Notes: generated by a model not told the origin, from the sequence alone. Numbered from the stretch's first letter, positions 1 through 7,651 are shown. The stretch: DNA of 64,000 nt from Pseudalkalibacillus salsuginis (GCF_021646685.1 NZ_JAKJHW010000007.1:124001-188000), one strand, 5' to 3'. Numbers and translations: made by a program.

Positions 1-377
1 ATGGCTTCTTCTTGCCTATTGACAATTTCTCTAAGTAACTCGATTTGCTCGTTGGAAACCACTTTGGCTAACTTCCTTAAACCTTCAGCCTCAATAGATC
101 GTCTTAGAAAAATGATTTGCTCCTTTTCACTTTCGGTTATTTCTCTTACCTTGAAGCCTTTCCTTGGTATATGGACCAATAACCCTTCTTTAAGCAACTC
201 CGATACTGCTTCTCTTATAGGTGTCCGTGACGTCTCCAACGTTTCAGCAAGTGACGTTTCCGTCAGCATCTTTTGCTTTGGAATCATGCCTGTCAGTATC
301 GCATTTTTGATTTGGTCGTAAACAATTTCTTTTGTGGTTTTCTTCTTTTTAACTGGTTCCATTTTAAAGTTCTCCAT
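1..377 (-). CDS. GntR family transcriptional regulator (FCD type), partial
   Basis: This is the N-terminal part of a DNA-binding repressor; the gene runs off the left edge of the window, so about 125 residues are visible. The reading frame starts MENFKMEPVKKKKTTKEIVY and contains the typical winged-helix pattern IxxGxxPxxxxLTExxLAxxLxxSRTPIREA, followed by LLVHIPRKGFKV. This is the standard GntR/FadR wing, and the downstream helices fit the start of an FCD ligand-binding domain. The ATG at 377 is preceded by AGAGAGG six bases away; a second ATG at 362 is in frame. A near-perfect inverted repeat lies just upstream, so autoregulation is likely. The target operon is outside the window and the effector cannot be named. 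Confidence 0.88.
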   Translation of the reverse strand, partial: MENFKMEPVKKKKTTKEIVYDQIKNAILTGMIPKQKMLTETSLAETLETSRTPIREAVSELLKEGLLVHIPRKGFKVREITESEKEQIIFLRRSIEAEGLRKLAKVVSNEQIELLREIVNRQEEA

Positions 378-393
378 AAAAAACCTCTCTAAA

Positions 394-415
394 TGTATAA
401 TGTATACATTGTACA
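394..415. promoter_or_regulatory. 22-bp inverted repeat, probable GntR operator
   Basis: TGTATAATGTA is followed directly by TACATTGTACA; the arms match except for one position each. The centre AATGTATACATT resembles the ATTGTATACAAT-type operators of FCD-family GntR regulators. It lies 17 bp upstream of the start of the partial regulator gene, which suggests autorepression. Confidence 0.65.
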
Positions 416-484
416 TCATACAGTATAATTTTCAGAAATGTCAATATTGCCTGTTAATTTTCGCTCAGGTATTTTATTTTAACC

Positions 485-930
485 AAAGAAAAGCGCAAGC
501 GCCCTGGTTAACCACGAAGGTCATTGGAAGTCCGACGAGGAGGCTCTAAAGATCGGTTTTTCGCGTTTTAGGTGCCTCATAAAGGGTCTAATGAGTACCT
601 TAAGATCGGTTTTTCGCGTTGTAAGTGCTTCATAAAGGTCTTATGAGTACCTTAAGATCGGTTTTTCGCGTTGTAAGTGCTTCATAAAGGTCTTATGAGT
701 ACCTTAAGATCGGTTTTTCGTGTTGTAAGTGCTTCATAAAGGTCTTATGAGTACCTTAAGATCGGTTTTTCGCGTTGTAAGTGCTTTATAAAGGTCTTAT
801 GAACCAAACAAAGTTCGGTTCTACGTGGGCAAACACTTCGACCTAAATCAATGTGTCGGCCGCCGCAGGAGGACTGAAGTGATCCAAGTGGTTGGGCGGT
901 GGAGCTAGACATTTCTTAACTGAAACCAAA
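485..930 (+). repeat. Dispersed repeat A, copy 1 (with tandem insertion)
   Basis: First of five copies of a noncoding element of about 180 bp that begins AAAGAAAAGCGCAAGCGCCC. It contains GGAAGTCCGACGAGGAGGCT, then CACTTCGACCTAAATCAATG and a GC-rich tail ending near GGAGCTAGACAT. This copy is enlarged to about 445 bp because a tandem array (546-802) interrupts it between the GAGGAGGCTC and ACCAAACAAAGTTCGG blocks. Other copies are at 5131, 26831, 40350 (short) and 45770, all in the same orientation. No open frame is conserved between copies, so it is not a gene. Confidence 0.85.
546..802 (+). repeat. 52-bp tandem repeat, five copies
   Basis: Units beginning TAAGATCGGTTTTTCGCGTT and ending ATGAGTACCT start at 601, 653, 705 and 757 with an exact 52-bp period. 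They are preceded by one diverged 55-bp unit at 546, and the last unit is cut short at 802. The middle units are nearly identical (single changes such as CGCG to CGTG), so the expansion looks recent. The array sits inside dispersed repeat A and fills most of the 620-bp stretch without genes. Confidence 0.9.
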
Positions 931-951
931 ACTTTTATACTCTCTTATCCT

Positions 952-984
952 CAAAAAGAAAACTGCCGATTAAAATCGACAGTT
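952..984 (-). terminator. Rho-independent terminator of the YczE-like gene
   Basis: AACTGCCGAT (961-970) pairs with ATCGACAGTT (975-984) around a TAAA loop, with one mismatch. Read on the minus strand, the stem is followed by TTTTCTTTTT. It lies 12 bp beyond the stop of the gene at 997. Confidence 0.8.
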
Positions 985-996
985 CATTTAACAGTT

Positions 997-1638
997 TTAA
1001 GCTGATCGGACATCCTTCTTCGGTTTTAAGGGTTCAGAAAGCTTACTTCCCCATTTCGTCGTCATCAGATAAGCATATTGATAGATCGGGCTCTGAATGA
1101 ACGTAAATATAAATGTGAATATGAAGACCGGACCGCCAAGCAGCCATCCTAATAGCAGTACAACGCTTTCAACCATGATTCGCACCCGGCTGATCGACAT
1201 CCCCAGTTTATCGGAAACTGAAAGCATGAACCCATCCCTTGGCCCGGCACCAATCCGCGCTCCTGAGTACATTCCACCGCCGATTCCCATCAGTACAACA
1301 CCTAATATCAAAACCAGGATATCGGTGAATACGGAAGAGGAAGGTGGAAAGAACTCCAGATAGAGGAACAGGTCGACCAAAGGACCGACAGCCAATGCAT
1401 TCAGGAACGTCCCGATGTTTATGTAGCTCCGGTCTAAAAAGAAGGAGACGAGGACAAGAAACAGCCCAACCAGAACAGCCCACGTCCCGATCGTAAGACC
1501 TAATTTTTCAAATAAAGCGATGTTCAGGACATCCCATGGGTGAATCCCCAAATGTTGCACCTGGATTGCTACCGAAATCCCATATGTGAAAATGACCAAC
1601 CCAAGCATAAAAAAAGGAATTTGTATGCGGAGTTTCAT
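997..1638 (-). CDS. YczE/YyaS/YitT-family integral membrane protein
   Basis: A 213-residue protein with about five hydrophobic membrane segments. The family patterns GIHPWDVLN (about residues 31-39) and GARIGAGPRDGFM (about 125-137) are clear, and the length matches B. subtilis YczE. YczE-like proteins have no settled biochemical function; in B. subtilis YczE is reported to support lipopeptide/polyketide production. The ATG is preceded by GGAAGG. It is a single gene with its own terminator at 952-984. A possible attenuator lies upstream at 1718-1796. Family membership is secure; function is not. Confidence 0.85.
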   Translation of the reverse strand: MKLRIQIPFFMLGLVIFTYGISVAIQVQHLGIHPWDVLNIALFEKLGLTIGTWAVLVGLFLVLVSFFLDRSYINIGTFLNALAVGPLVDLFLYLEFFPPSSSVFTDILVLILGVVLMGIGGGMYSGARIGAGPRDGFMLSVSDKLGMSISRVRIMVESVVLLLGWLLGGPVFIFTFIFTFIQSPIYQYAYLMTTKWGSKLSEPLKPKKDVRSA

Positions 1639-1717
1639 AAGTTGTGCCTTCCTTCAAAATAGTAAGTTCTTTCATTTTATTTTAAAATAACGCTTAATAC
1701 AATTTATTCGTATTCCT

Positions 1718-1796
1718 CCAAAAACGAGACCGACCCACTCCATGTCAGCGTTCCTCCTCTTGGAAGGTGGCATACACATAGTTTTGGCCGATCTCG
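1718..1796 (-). promoter_or_regulatory. Possible terminator/antiterminator ahead of the YczE-like gene
   Basis: On the minus strand CGAGATCG (1796-1789) can pair with CGGTCTCG (1732-1725), followed at once by TTTTT, after a loop of about 56 bases. A second pairing, CCAAAA (1787-1782) with TTTTGG (1723-1718), would bury the T-run, so the two forms exclude each other. It could simply be the terminator of the phospholipase-like gene at 1886, or an attenuator about 80 bases before the YczE-like start. Confidence 0.35.
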
Positions 1797-1885
1797 CTTC
1801 TGATCACATCCAGTTAATGTTTTCTATTATTAGTTTTGCTGATAATGGGTTCTTAGGATCCGAGCAGGGAACGGGCAAGTAAGTT

Positions 1886-2767
1886 TCACCAATTGATATG
1901 CGGTTGGGTAGGGTCAGGGTCATTTTTTTCAAGGAACTCTTGCAAACCAGGAAGATCATCACTATTAATTAAATCGACACCAGCTTCCAATAATTCCTTC
2001 CACACTGAATTCCTTTCTTTAGATGCACTGTCAGGAGTCGCCCAAAATCGAACGATCTGTCCATTTTCATGAGCTGTGGAAACGATCCTTTTAAGCTTTT
2101 CCTTTTCATCTTCCGGCATCTCACCTTCTCCAGTCCATGAGAAATGTTTACTCCAATTGTCGCTGATCACAGGCATGAACTCATTGCTGGTATTCGAACC
2201 AAGGTCAATCATCCGTCCATCATACGCAGCAAACCTGATTTCCTGTTCCTCCATTAAAGTACGGGGACGGTTTCCTGAAACGATCACGGTTACAGAACCA
2301 GGCTTTACACCTGATGGCAGAAATTTCGTGAGCATTGCCTGATAATTTTGAAGCTGTTTATGCAATTCTTTGTATGTAGCTTCATCCTCAGATTTAATAT
2401 CTATCCAAAGGAGGAAATCCTGCTGGGATCCAGGATAAACTGACCCATGGTTCTTGACAGTCTCCATTAATGGGTCTAAATAAAGAGATTTCAATGTACG
2501 GTCCTGCTGGATCTCTTCTTCATCATGCGCAACAAAAAGGTCTCCATCTTTCAGCCACACATCTGCTTCCACACTGGTAAAACCATGATCCAGTGCATCC
2601 AATAACGGTCGGTCGTGCCAGTAATCATTATGCGCATGAGCTTTTGAGAGTGGCTGTACAGCCGATTTTCCTTTTGGAGATTCTGCATCAACAGGCATTG
2701 CACTTGAAAATGACATTAATAGTGCTGAAATGATTAAACCGATTTTTACAAACCTATTTTTCATCAT
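1886..2767 (-). CDS. Secreted PI-PLC/GDPD-like phosphodiesterase
   Basis: A 293-residue exported protein. A signal peptide is clear: MMKNR, a hydrophobic stretch IGLIISALLMSFSSAMPVDA, and cleavage probably after about residue 28. The mature part has SKAHAHNDY followed by LLDALDHGFTSVEADVWL and LFVAHD. These are the catalytic His/Glu-Asp/His positions of the TIM-barrel phosphatidylinositol-specific phospholipase C/glycerophosphodiester phosphodiesterase superfamily; the HAHNDY form is typical of the AIM6-like branch. Residues LLWIDIKS and the C-terminal AGVDLINSDDL also fit that barrel. The start has AGGAGG six bases upstream. The likely role is extracellular cleavage of a phosphodiester headgroup; the substrate cannot be stated. 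Confidence 0.85.
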   Translation of the reverse strand: MMKNRFVKIGLIISALLMSFSSAMPVDAESPKGKSAVQPLSKAHAHNDYWHDRPLLDALDHGFTSVEADVWLKDGDLFVAHDEEEIQQDRTLKSLYLDPLMETVKNHGSVYPGSQQDFLLWIDIKSEDEATYKELHKQLQNYQAMLTKFLPSGVKPGSVTVIVSGNRPRTLMEEQEIRFAAYDGRMIDLGSNTSNEFMPVISDNWSKHFSWTGEGEMPEDEKEKLKRIVSTAHENGQIVRFWATPDSASKERNSVWKELLEAGVDLINSDDLPGLQEFLEKNDPDPTQPHINW

Positions 2768-2876
2768 TTATGGCCTCCTATAGTTTGTTCGCCTTCAATA
2801 TTATAGGAGCCCGGTTCAAATTCAATATAGATCCTTAATACTTAACTAAACCTTTAAATCCAATTTACAACGTAAG

Positions 2877-2909
2877 CGAAAAAGTTCTGCTAACCTTGTA
2901 GCAGAACTT
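2877..2909 (-). terminator. Rho-independent terminator after the ParB-like gene
   Basis: AAGTTCTGCTA (2882-2892) pairs perfectly with TAGCAGAACTT (2899-2909), and TTTTT follows on the minus strand. It is about 120 bp beyond the stop at 3028. Between them lie three short direct repeats of TTTACCAATA (about 2953-3005) with no other recognisable content. Confidence 0.8.
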
Positions 2910-3027
2910 CTAGTGGAAGAAGATGGGTGGGTGCTTGCGGCATATTCATCTCTTTACCAATATTTTCAGCTCCTTTACCAATAAATTTTGGCGGTTTACC
3001 AATATTTCGTGTAGAAGTACACTTCCC

Positions 3028-3504
3028 TCATAAAGCTTTCTCCTTCAATAGCTGATCGACCCGATTTTGCATCGATAAAATTACGGTCCGCTTATACCTT
3101 GCACCCAACAACAAAACTTTGATCTGCTGGTAGCGGGACAGTTTTTGAAAACGCGGCTCCTTTTTAAGGAATGCACGTACGATCGACCAGCTTTTCGGTG
3201 CCAACGGAAAATCGTCCAAAGGCTGCTTGTTCCGAATTCTCAAAATGATCGCTTTCATCCTCGATGGACCATTATCATCCACAATACAAGGTGCATAAAC
3301 GTTCCGTGTCTTATTTCGTAAGTGATCATATCGTTCCCGTCCACTCAAAAGGGTATAGCTGCCGTCTGCCCGGTTCTTCTTTACAACTAAGATATACATG
3401 CAATCCCACATCAGATGTTGAAGTTTCTTGATGTGCTCAGTAATTTTCACCGATAAATCCGGTTTGATCTTACTCAGCGGAATATACTGTACCGTGAATT
3501 TCAT
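3028..3504 (-). CDS. ParB-like nuclease-fold domain protein, unknown role
   Basis: A 158-residue protein whose N-terminal half reads like a ParB N-terminal domain: VQYIPLSKIKPDLS near the start, then ILVVKK and the characteristic YTLLSGRERYDHL (about residues 50-62). There is no helix-turn-helix, so it is not a full chromosome-partition ParB. The C-terminal half is basic and helical. ATG at 3504 follows GGGAGG at good spacing. It is a single gene, divergent from the CHRD gene. ParB-like folds occur in CTPases, sulfiredoxins and nucleases; no catalytic assignment is possible here. Confidence 0.7.
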   Translation of the reverse strand: MKFTVQYIPLSKIKPDLSVKITEHIKKLQHLMWDCMYILVVKKNRADGSYTLLSGRERYDHLRNKTRNVYAPCIVDDNGPSRMKAIILRIRNKQPLDDFPLAPKSWSIVRAFLKKEPRFQKLSRYQQIKVLLLGARYKRTVILSMQNRVDQLLKEKAL

Positions 3505-3684
3505 CTATACCCTCCCCCTGTCCCTGGGCTGAATTTCTTTTACCTATTATATGAACGTTCTGGGCGAATGTGACTGTGTCCATTCTTCTTATTCCTTGGA
3601 CAATCGGTACGTTCAACCATACGACCTGTCTACAACTTGAATAGGATAAGTATAGTTTCTTTTGCAGTTCAGGAGGTGGTAAAT

Positions 3685-4128
3685 TTGCAAAAGTATAACG
3701 TCAAGCTGAGCGGTAATAATCAAGTTCCAACAGTGGATACAGACGCTTTCGGGGTAGCCAGGTTCGTTTCTAATCGTGATAAAAGCCAAATCAGGTTCAT
3801 TTTCAAAATGGATGACATCCGTAATTTCGTACAAGCACACATCCATTTCGGTGCGATCGGCCAAAACGGCCAAGCTGCAGTCTTGTTAAAAGGTGATGAA
3901 CTGTCTTCATTTGAAGAGCAATCCAGTACCGGCATTCAAAAAGGACTGATCGCGGGTACGATTACAGATAAAAATATCATCAGCAATGATGAAGGCATCG
4001 ATAGTGTGAGTGACTTGATTCTTTTAATGGATGAAGGCCTTACTTATATCAACGTGTACACTGAACAAAATCCAGATGGTGAAATCAGGGGACAAATCAT
4101 ACCTGTACGAAAACGGCCGAGCTTTTAA
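3685..4128 (+). CDS. CHRD domain protein
   Basis: A 147-residue protein that starts with a TTG codon (MQKYNVKLSGNNQVP after initiation), eight bases after AGGAGG at 3671-3676; a frame-open extension upstream has no ribosome binding site. It carries one CHRD domain: LSGNNQVP, a central FIFKMDDIRNFVQAHIHFGAIGQNGQ-like segment and the closing YINVYTEQNPDGEIRGQI. CHRD domains are beta-rich immunoglobulin-like modules found in chordin and many bacterial envelope or spore-associated proteins; their biochemical role is unclear. No signal peptide is present. The gene ends exactly where a truncated gltP gene ends on the other strand, which marks a rearrangement junction. Confidence 0.85.
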   Translation: MQKYNVKLSGNNQVPTVDTDAFGVARFVSNRDKSQIRFIFKMDDIRNFVQAHIHFGAIGQNGQAAVLLKGDELSSFEEQSSTGIQKGLIAGTITDKNIISNDEGIDSVSDLILLMDEGLTYINVYTEQNPDGEIRGQIIPVRKRPSF

Positions 4129-4400
4129 AATTTTACGCAAGAAGTCACATAATAAAGGAACACCTTCGTCCCCATCCTCCCCAGATGACGCGATCGGGTC
4201 ATATTTATACCGACTATCAACGTAAATAAAACAAGAGGAATGATCAGAAATTGAAGCAGACGAAGCAACAGATCACCTAGTGGAGCCAAAACTGCTGTCT
4301 GTTCACCAAAAAGGATACCAGTAATAATCCCGAGAATTAATGCGACGGTAATCATTAGAATTAAAGAGGTATTCAAATACCCATTTATCAGTCTTTTCAT
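4125..4400 (-). pseudogene. Truncated GltP/DctA-type dicarboxylate/amino acid symporter
   Basis: About 88 residues resemble the N-terminus of a sodium- or proton-coupled glutamate/C4-dicarboxylate symporter, normally over 400 residues. MKRLINGYLNTSL is followed by two membrane helices and the conserved FLIIPLVLFTLIVGI and LGRMGTKVFLYY patterns. The frame then ends after a few unrelated residues. The rest of the transporter is missing; the CHRD gene occupies the adjoining DNA. The start at 4400 has a GGGGG-rich ribosome site. This is a non-functional remnant left by a deletion or insertion. Confidence 0.8.
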
Positions 4401-4521
4401 TTTTGATATTTCCCCCTTCCTACAAGTCAAATTAAACTCATATAATTAGTAGGGATTAAGGTACATGACATTCTCCATCCTGTCAAAAAAACAGCTTGTT
4501 GAGAGACTACCTTGGGGGGCT

Positions 4522-5037
4522 TTAATTCATTTCATTCAGCTGTGCCAGTGTTTCCAACACATGATCAATCAATGCAGGGATATCCTGGATGTGACCCTCA
4601 TTGATTTTACGATTGAACCCTACTTCAATCTTGTTCATAAATTTGTTCTGGTCAGGGCTATAAACGAAGGAAATCGTCTGGGTCAGGGGGCGTTGATCCC
4701 AAATGCTTTGCATGAGCTGTTCAATCAGTCCACAATCAGTCTGAACATCGTTTACTTCCATATAAAAGCGGACCAATAGGGTGCAGCCGGGATTTTCCCC
4801 TGAAGTTTCCATGATTTCTGCCGCTAAATCATCGAGGGAAGCTGCTAAGAAAATTTCCGCTGTAACATCCTGTTGACCGGCAAGAGTGAACTGAAGGCTG
4901 AACGCCCTGGACATTGAAGCCATCTCCATCTTATCTTTCCGATTACTGACAGATACTTCTCCATTAATATTATCGAGGTCATATACATAGTTTTCAAACG
5001 CTACTTTTAAATTATCAAATATGGTAGGATCATTCAT
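4522..5037 (-). CDS. Hypothetical protein (171 aa)
   Basis: I do not recognise this protein. It is soluble and acidic, with no signal peptide or membrane segment. It starts MNDPTIFDNLKVAFENYVYD and has an alternating strand/helix character, with a basic patch only near VGFNRKINEGH. The middle reads like beta strands (LQFTLAG, TAEIFLAASL, CTLLVRFYMEV). The start has GAGTGG-type SD and the reading frame has normal local codon use, so it is probably a real gene. It stands alone between the gltP remnant and a copy of dispersed repeat A. Confidence 0.6.
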   Translation of the reverse strand: MNDPTIFDNLKVAFENYVYDLDNINGEVSVSNRKDKMEMASMSRAFSLQFTLAGQQDVTAEIFLAASLDDLAAEIMETSGENPGCTLLVRFYMEVNDVQTDCGLIEQLMQSIWDQRPLTQTISFVYSPDQNKFMNKIEVGFNRKINEGHIQDIPALIDHVLETLAQLNEMN

Positions 5038-5130
5038 TGCTTTCCACTCTTTTCATTATAGAAATCTATATACATCTTACCACTTTTTGGCTATACTCAT
5101 TCACGATAAACCCACAACCGACTTATATAT

Positions 5131-5310
5131 AAAGAAAAGCGTAAGCGCCCTGGTCATCCAGGAAGGTCACTGGAAGTCCGACGAGGAGGCTCGAACAAAC
5201 AAAATTCGGTTCTGCGTGGGTAAATGCTTCGATTTAAATCAATGTGTCGACTGCCGCTGGAGGATTGAAGTACCCCAGTTAGGTGATGGGGCTGGATTTT
5301 CCTTCACTGG
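5131..5310 (+). repeat. Dispersed repeat A, copy 2
   Basis: Full-length copy of about 180 bp: AAAGAAAAGCGTAAGCGCCC at the left, GGAAGTCCGACGAGGAGGCT in the middle, then TTCGGTTCTGCGTGGGTAAA and a tail near GGGGCTGGATTTT. It sits directly beside the terminator of the anti-sigma-like gene. Confidence 0.85.
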
Positions 5311-5329
5311 ATAAAAGTTTTCTTCTCTT

Positions 5330-5360
5330 AAAAAAAAAAGACTGCCCAATCGGACAGTCC
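5330..5360 (-). terminator. Rho-independent terminator of the sigma/DUF4030 operon
   Basis: GACTGCCC (5340-5347) and GGACAGTC (5352-5359) form a stem with an AATC loop. On the minus strand ten T residues follow. It lies 18 bp beyond the stop at 5378. Confidence 0.88.
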
Positions 5361-5377
5361 TTATGATACATATTCGA

Positions 5378-6439
5378 CTAGTTAAGTTTCTTGTGATCCT
5401 TACTTCGTATCGTAATCGTGTATGAATCACCTTTCACCTTATCCTTCATTTCTTCCGAGCTCAGGAAATCCTCAATGATTTTTTCCATGTCTTCACCGTA
5501 TTCCTTAGCATCTGGGTCTGTGCTTTTGACCGAAGATTTGAAAATGATCTCGGGTTCAGGGTCTACGGAATTGGCCAACCCTGTAATTTTATAAATCTTT
5601 TTACCTAGCAGGTCTTCCCCGACAAGATGGAGTATATTTGCCCACCTGGCTTCCTGTTCTCTTTTTTCGAGATCGACCTTCTTGAACTCGACAGGATATG
5701 TCTCTATGTCATTTGACTCAACCACATCATTGATCAATGATTCAATTTTATCAAGTTGAGCCTTAGACTCTGTCTCTGGTACCTCTACCATTATTCCCCG
5801 TTTTAAATTATCATTCTTGATACTCAATGTAAGAATGTCATATCCATGCTTTTCCAACACATCATTGATCGTCTTGTACAGGAAATCATTTTCTTCTATT
5901 CTTTTTTTATCTTCTTCACTGATTTTCATAAATTCTTCATTTACTTCGGCCCGGCTCACTTTTACTGTATAGGCATCATAGTTCCTGGATCCCAGGATAT
6001 CATGTGTAGTTTTTTCAACATCTTCTTTAATCTCGTTGAAATATTCTTCAGAGCCTCTAATCCGAATACTGATCTCTTTTCCATCCTGATATGATACCCC
6101 GACTCCTGAGATTGGATAATCCATTTTTTCCAATTCTTCAGCAATGTCACTGACAACAAGATCGGATTCAAATATCTGGCCTAAGTATGGAAGCTTCGAG
6201 GCCATCTTCGCCATGACAGGTGAGACGAAAGCTGAACCGATGAACAACCCGAAGAATAAGACGACAGCCGCGCAAACATAGGTTGTTTTTTTAGAGAACC
6301 ATCGGTTTTTAGACCGCTTATTCACTTCAGAGCTCCCATTTAATTCAGCTTTCGCTTTTTGAAACCCCATTTTCGCCCGATTATGTAGTTCACTCGGGAT
6401 TTCGATCTTCTCTAATTCGTGTTTTAATTTATTGTTCAT
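5378..6439 (-). CDS. Membrane-anchored DUF4030 protein, probable anti-sigma factor
   Basis: A protein of about 353 residues with a cytoplasmic N-terminus (MNNKLKHELEKIEIPSELHN), one membrane segment (TYVCAAVVLFFGLFIGSAFV, about residues 51-70) and a long extracytoplasmic part rich in repeated E/K and ITI-type strands that fit DUF4030. The N-terminal xxIEIPxxLxxRAKMGFxKAK pattern is typical of small-loop anti-sigma proteins in Bacillus. It overlaps the upstream ECF sigma gene by 11 bp, which implies translational coupling and supports the anti-sigma reading. I chose ATG 6439, nine bases after AAGG; an ATG-ATG at 6448 is the alternative. The signal sensed is unknown. Confidence 0.78.
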   Translation of the reverse strand: MNNKLKHELEKIEIPSELHNRAKMGFQKAKAELNGSSEVNKRSKNRWFSKKTTYVCAAVVLFFGLFIGSAFVSPVMAKMASKLPYLGQIFESDLVVSDIAEELEKMDYPISGVGVSYQDGKEISIRIRGSEEYFNEIKEDVEKTTHDILGSRNYDAYTVKVSRAEVNEEFMKISEEDKKRIEENDFLYKTINDVLEKHGYDILTLSIKNDNLKRGIMVEVPETESKAQLDKIESLINDVVESNDIETYPVEFKKVDLEKREQEARWANILHLVGEDLLGKKIYKITGLANSVDPEPEIIFKSSVKSTDPDAKEYGEDMEKIIEDFLSSEEMKDKVKGDSYTITIRSKDHKKLN

Positions 6440-6986
6440 ATACATCATCCTTCCGGACTTTTTTTCGGAGTTTATCCAGCCCCCGGTATAAAACGGATTT
6501 CACTGTGCCTAGTGGAGATTCGACAATTTCAGCGATCTCATTCAACTTGTAACCGTAGTAGTATTTCAGCAGCACGATCTGTTTTTCGTTTTCATTCAGG
6601 GTCTCGATCAATTCCTGTAAGGAAATGGAAAGTGGAATATCTTCGTCTTTTGACCGGATGTTATCCGTGTATTTCGGATTCAAATGTATGACCTTCTGTT
6701 GTTTCCTTAACAAGTCGAGCGCACAACTCATCGTGATTTTGATCAGCCATGTCTTGAAAAACTCAGGGTTTTTCAACGTGTTGATTTTCTTAAACGACCG
6801 ATAAGCTGTTTCTTGAACGACATCAAGGGCATCATCTTGATTTTTGACATACAGATATGCTGTTCGATAGATATCTATCTCATATTTCTGGAATAGTTCC
6901 AAGAAAGCTTGATCATTTCCTTGCTTCGCTTCATTCACCAGCTCGATAATTTGACTCACCCTCTTTTCTATTTGGTTTTCATTCAT
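6429..6986 (-). CDS. ECF-type RNA polymerase sigma factor
   Basis: About 185 residues with the two ECF regions. Sigma-2 spans FLELFQKYEIDIYRTAYLYV and DDALDVVQETAYRSFKKI. Sigma-4 has LPLxIxLQELIETLNENEKQIVLLKYYYGYKLNEIAEIVESPLGTVKSVLYRGLDKLRK, given here in fragments. It directs transcription of a stress or envelope regulon, held in check by the membrane protein encoded next. The start is uncertain: ATG 6986 fits family length but lacks a clear SD, while GTG 7040 has only weak AGG and overlaps the T-run of the preceding terminator. A CGTC sequence just before ATG 6986 resembles an ECF minus-10 element. Confidence 0.9.
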   Translation of the reverse strand: MNENQIEKRVSQIIELVNEAKQGNDQAFLELFQKYEIDIYRTAYLYVKNQDDALDVVQETAYRSFKKINTLKNPEFFKTWLIKITMSCALDLLRKQQKVIHLNPKYTDNIRSKDEDIPLSISLQELIETLNENEKQIVLLKYYYGYKLNEIAEIVESPLGTVKSVLYRGLDKLRKKVRKDDVYEQ

Positions 6987-7042
6987 TAGACGACCGGATC
7001 GGCTATTTGGCTTAACTTTTTTATCGGTAATTTCTCCCACTA

Positions 7043-7072
7043 GAAAAACCTGATCCGTTCAAACGAATCAGG
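7043..7072 (-). terminator. Terminator between the Cys-rich gene and the sigma gene
   Basis: CCTGATCCGT (7049-7058) pairs with ACGAATCAGG (7063-7072) with one mismatch; TTTTT follows on the minus strand. It separates the Cys-rich gene from the sigma operon. Confidence 0.8.
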
Positions 7073-7115
7073 TCTAGGAAAAATCCTGCATATTAATTAT
7101 AAAGAGGAAATGGTA

Positions 7116-7400
7116 TTAGGCAAAGCTGACAAAATTTGCTTTTCGGCAATCAAATGTCACAACACCGTTCGTAGCCGTATTTAGTCCTGTTACACAACAA
7201 GTCTTCTGGTCAAAGCACAAGAACGTCAGAGCAATAGGAGAGCCGCCAAAAGAAACAGTCACTGTAGTACCCGGTCTTAGATCGCAGAATATTTGACAAG
7301 TACAAAAATGTGAGCTGAAACAAGAGTGGGAACATGAGCAAGACTTCTTAGACGAGTGGCGGCAAGAGCAGGAAAAGGACTGAAAACATGAACAACTCAT
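7116..7400 (-). CDS. Cys-rich small protein, possible spore coat/exosporium component
   Basis: A 94-residue protein with an extreme N-terminus of alternating Cys and Ser (MSCSCFQSFSCSCRHSSKKS, then CSCSHSCFSSHFCTC); about 14 of the first 40 residues are Cys. A compact beta-rich C-terminal part follows: LRPGTTVTVSFGGSPIALTF, FDQKTCCVTGLN, VVTFDCRKANFVSF. This composition is like CotY/CotZ/ExsY-type cross-linked spore surface proteins, but I see no clear one-to-one homology. The ATG follows AAAGGAGG. It is a monocistronic gene with a terminator at 7043-7072. I see no convincing sigma-K promoter, so the spore assignment is inference. Confidence 0.7.
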   Translation of the reverse strand: MSCSCFQSFSCSCRHSSKKSCSCSHSCFSSHFCTCQIFCDLRPGTTVTVSFGGSPIALTFLCFDQKTCCVTGLNTATNGVVTFDCRKANFVSFA

Positions 7401-7492
7401 ATTCGTATTCCCTCCTTTCTATGGGGGAATACTATATTCTATTAATCTAGTAACCAAAAAGTATAGACCTATTTACTAGATTTTAAAGATTT

Positions 7493-7649
7493 GGTGCCTG
7501 GCACCGAATAAAAGTCCTTACAGGGGAAGGGATCTGAAACAGTGCCTGGCACCGAATGGAAGTCCTTGCAGGAGAAGGGGGCTGAAACGGTGCCTGGCAC
7601 CGAATGGAAGTCCTTGCAGGAGAAGGGAGCTGAAACGGTGCCTGGCACC
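7493..7649. repeat. 48-bp tandem repeat with GGTGCCTGGCACC palindromes
   Basis: The 13-mer GGTGCCTGGCACC (one copy begins AG) occurs at 7493, 7541, 7589 and 7637, an exact 48-bp period. The 35-bp spacers (GAATGGAAGTCCTTGCAGGA and so on) are nearly identical. Each 13-mer is itself a near-palindrome. The array lies immediately beyond the stop of the SLC13 gene. The same core appears at 21459-21518 and 22209-22268. Confidence 0.9.
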
Positions 7650-7651
7650 CG

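Noticed and set aside
546-802. Tandem repeats as a CRISPR array
   Set aside because: The units are contiguous 52-bp copies without unique spacers, and no cas gene is nearby. The 48-bp array at 7493 also has identical spacers.
3028-3504. Chromosome or plasmid partition ParB
   Set aside because: It lacks the helix-turn-helix and dimer domains and there is no parA or parS-like site nearby.
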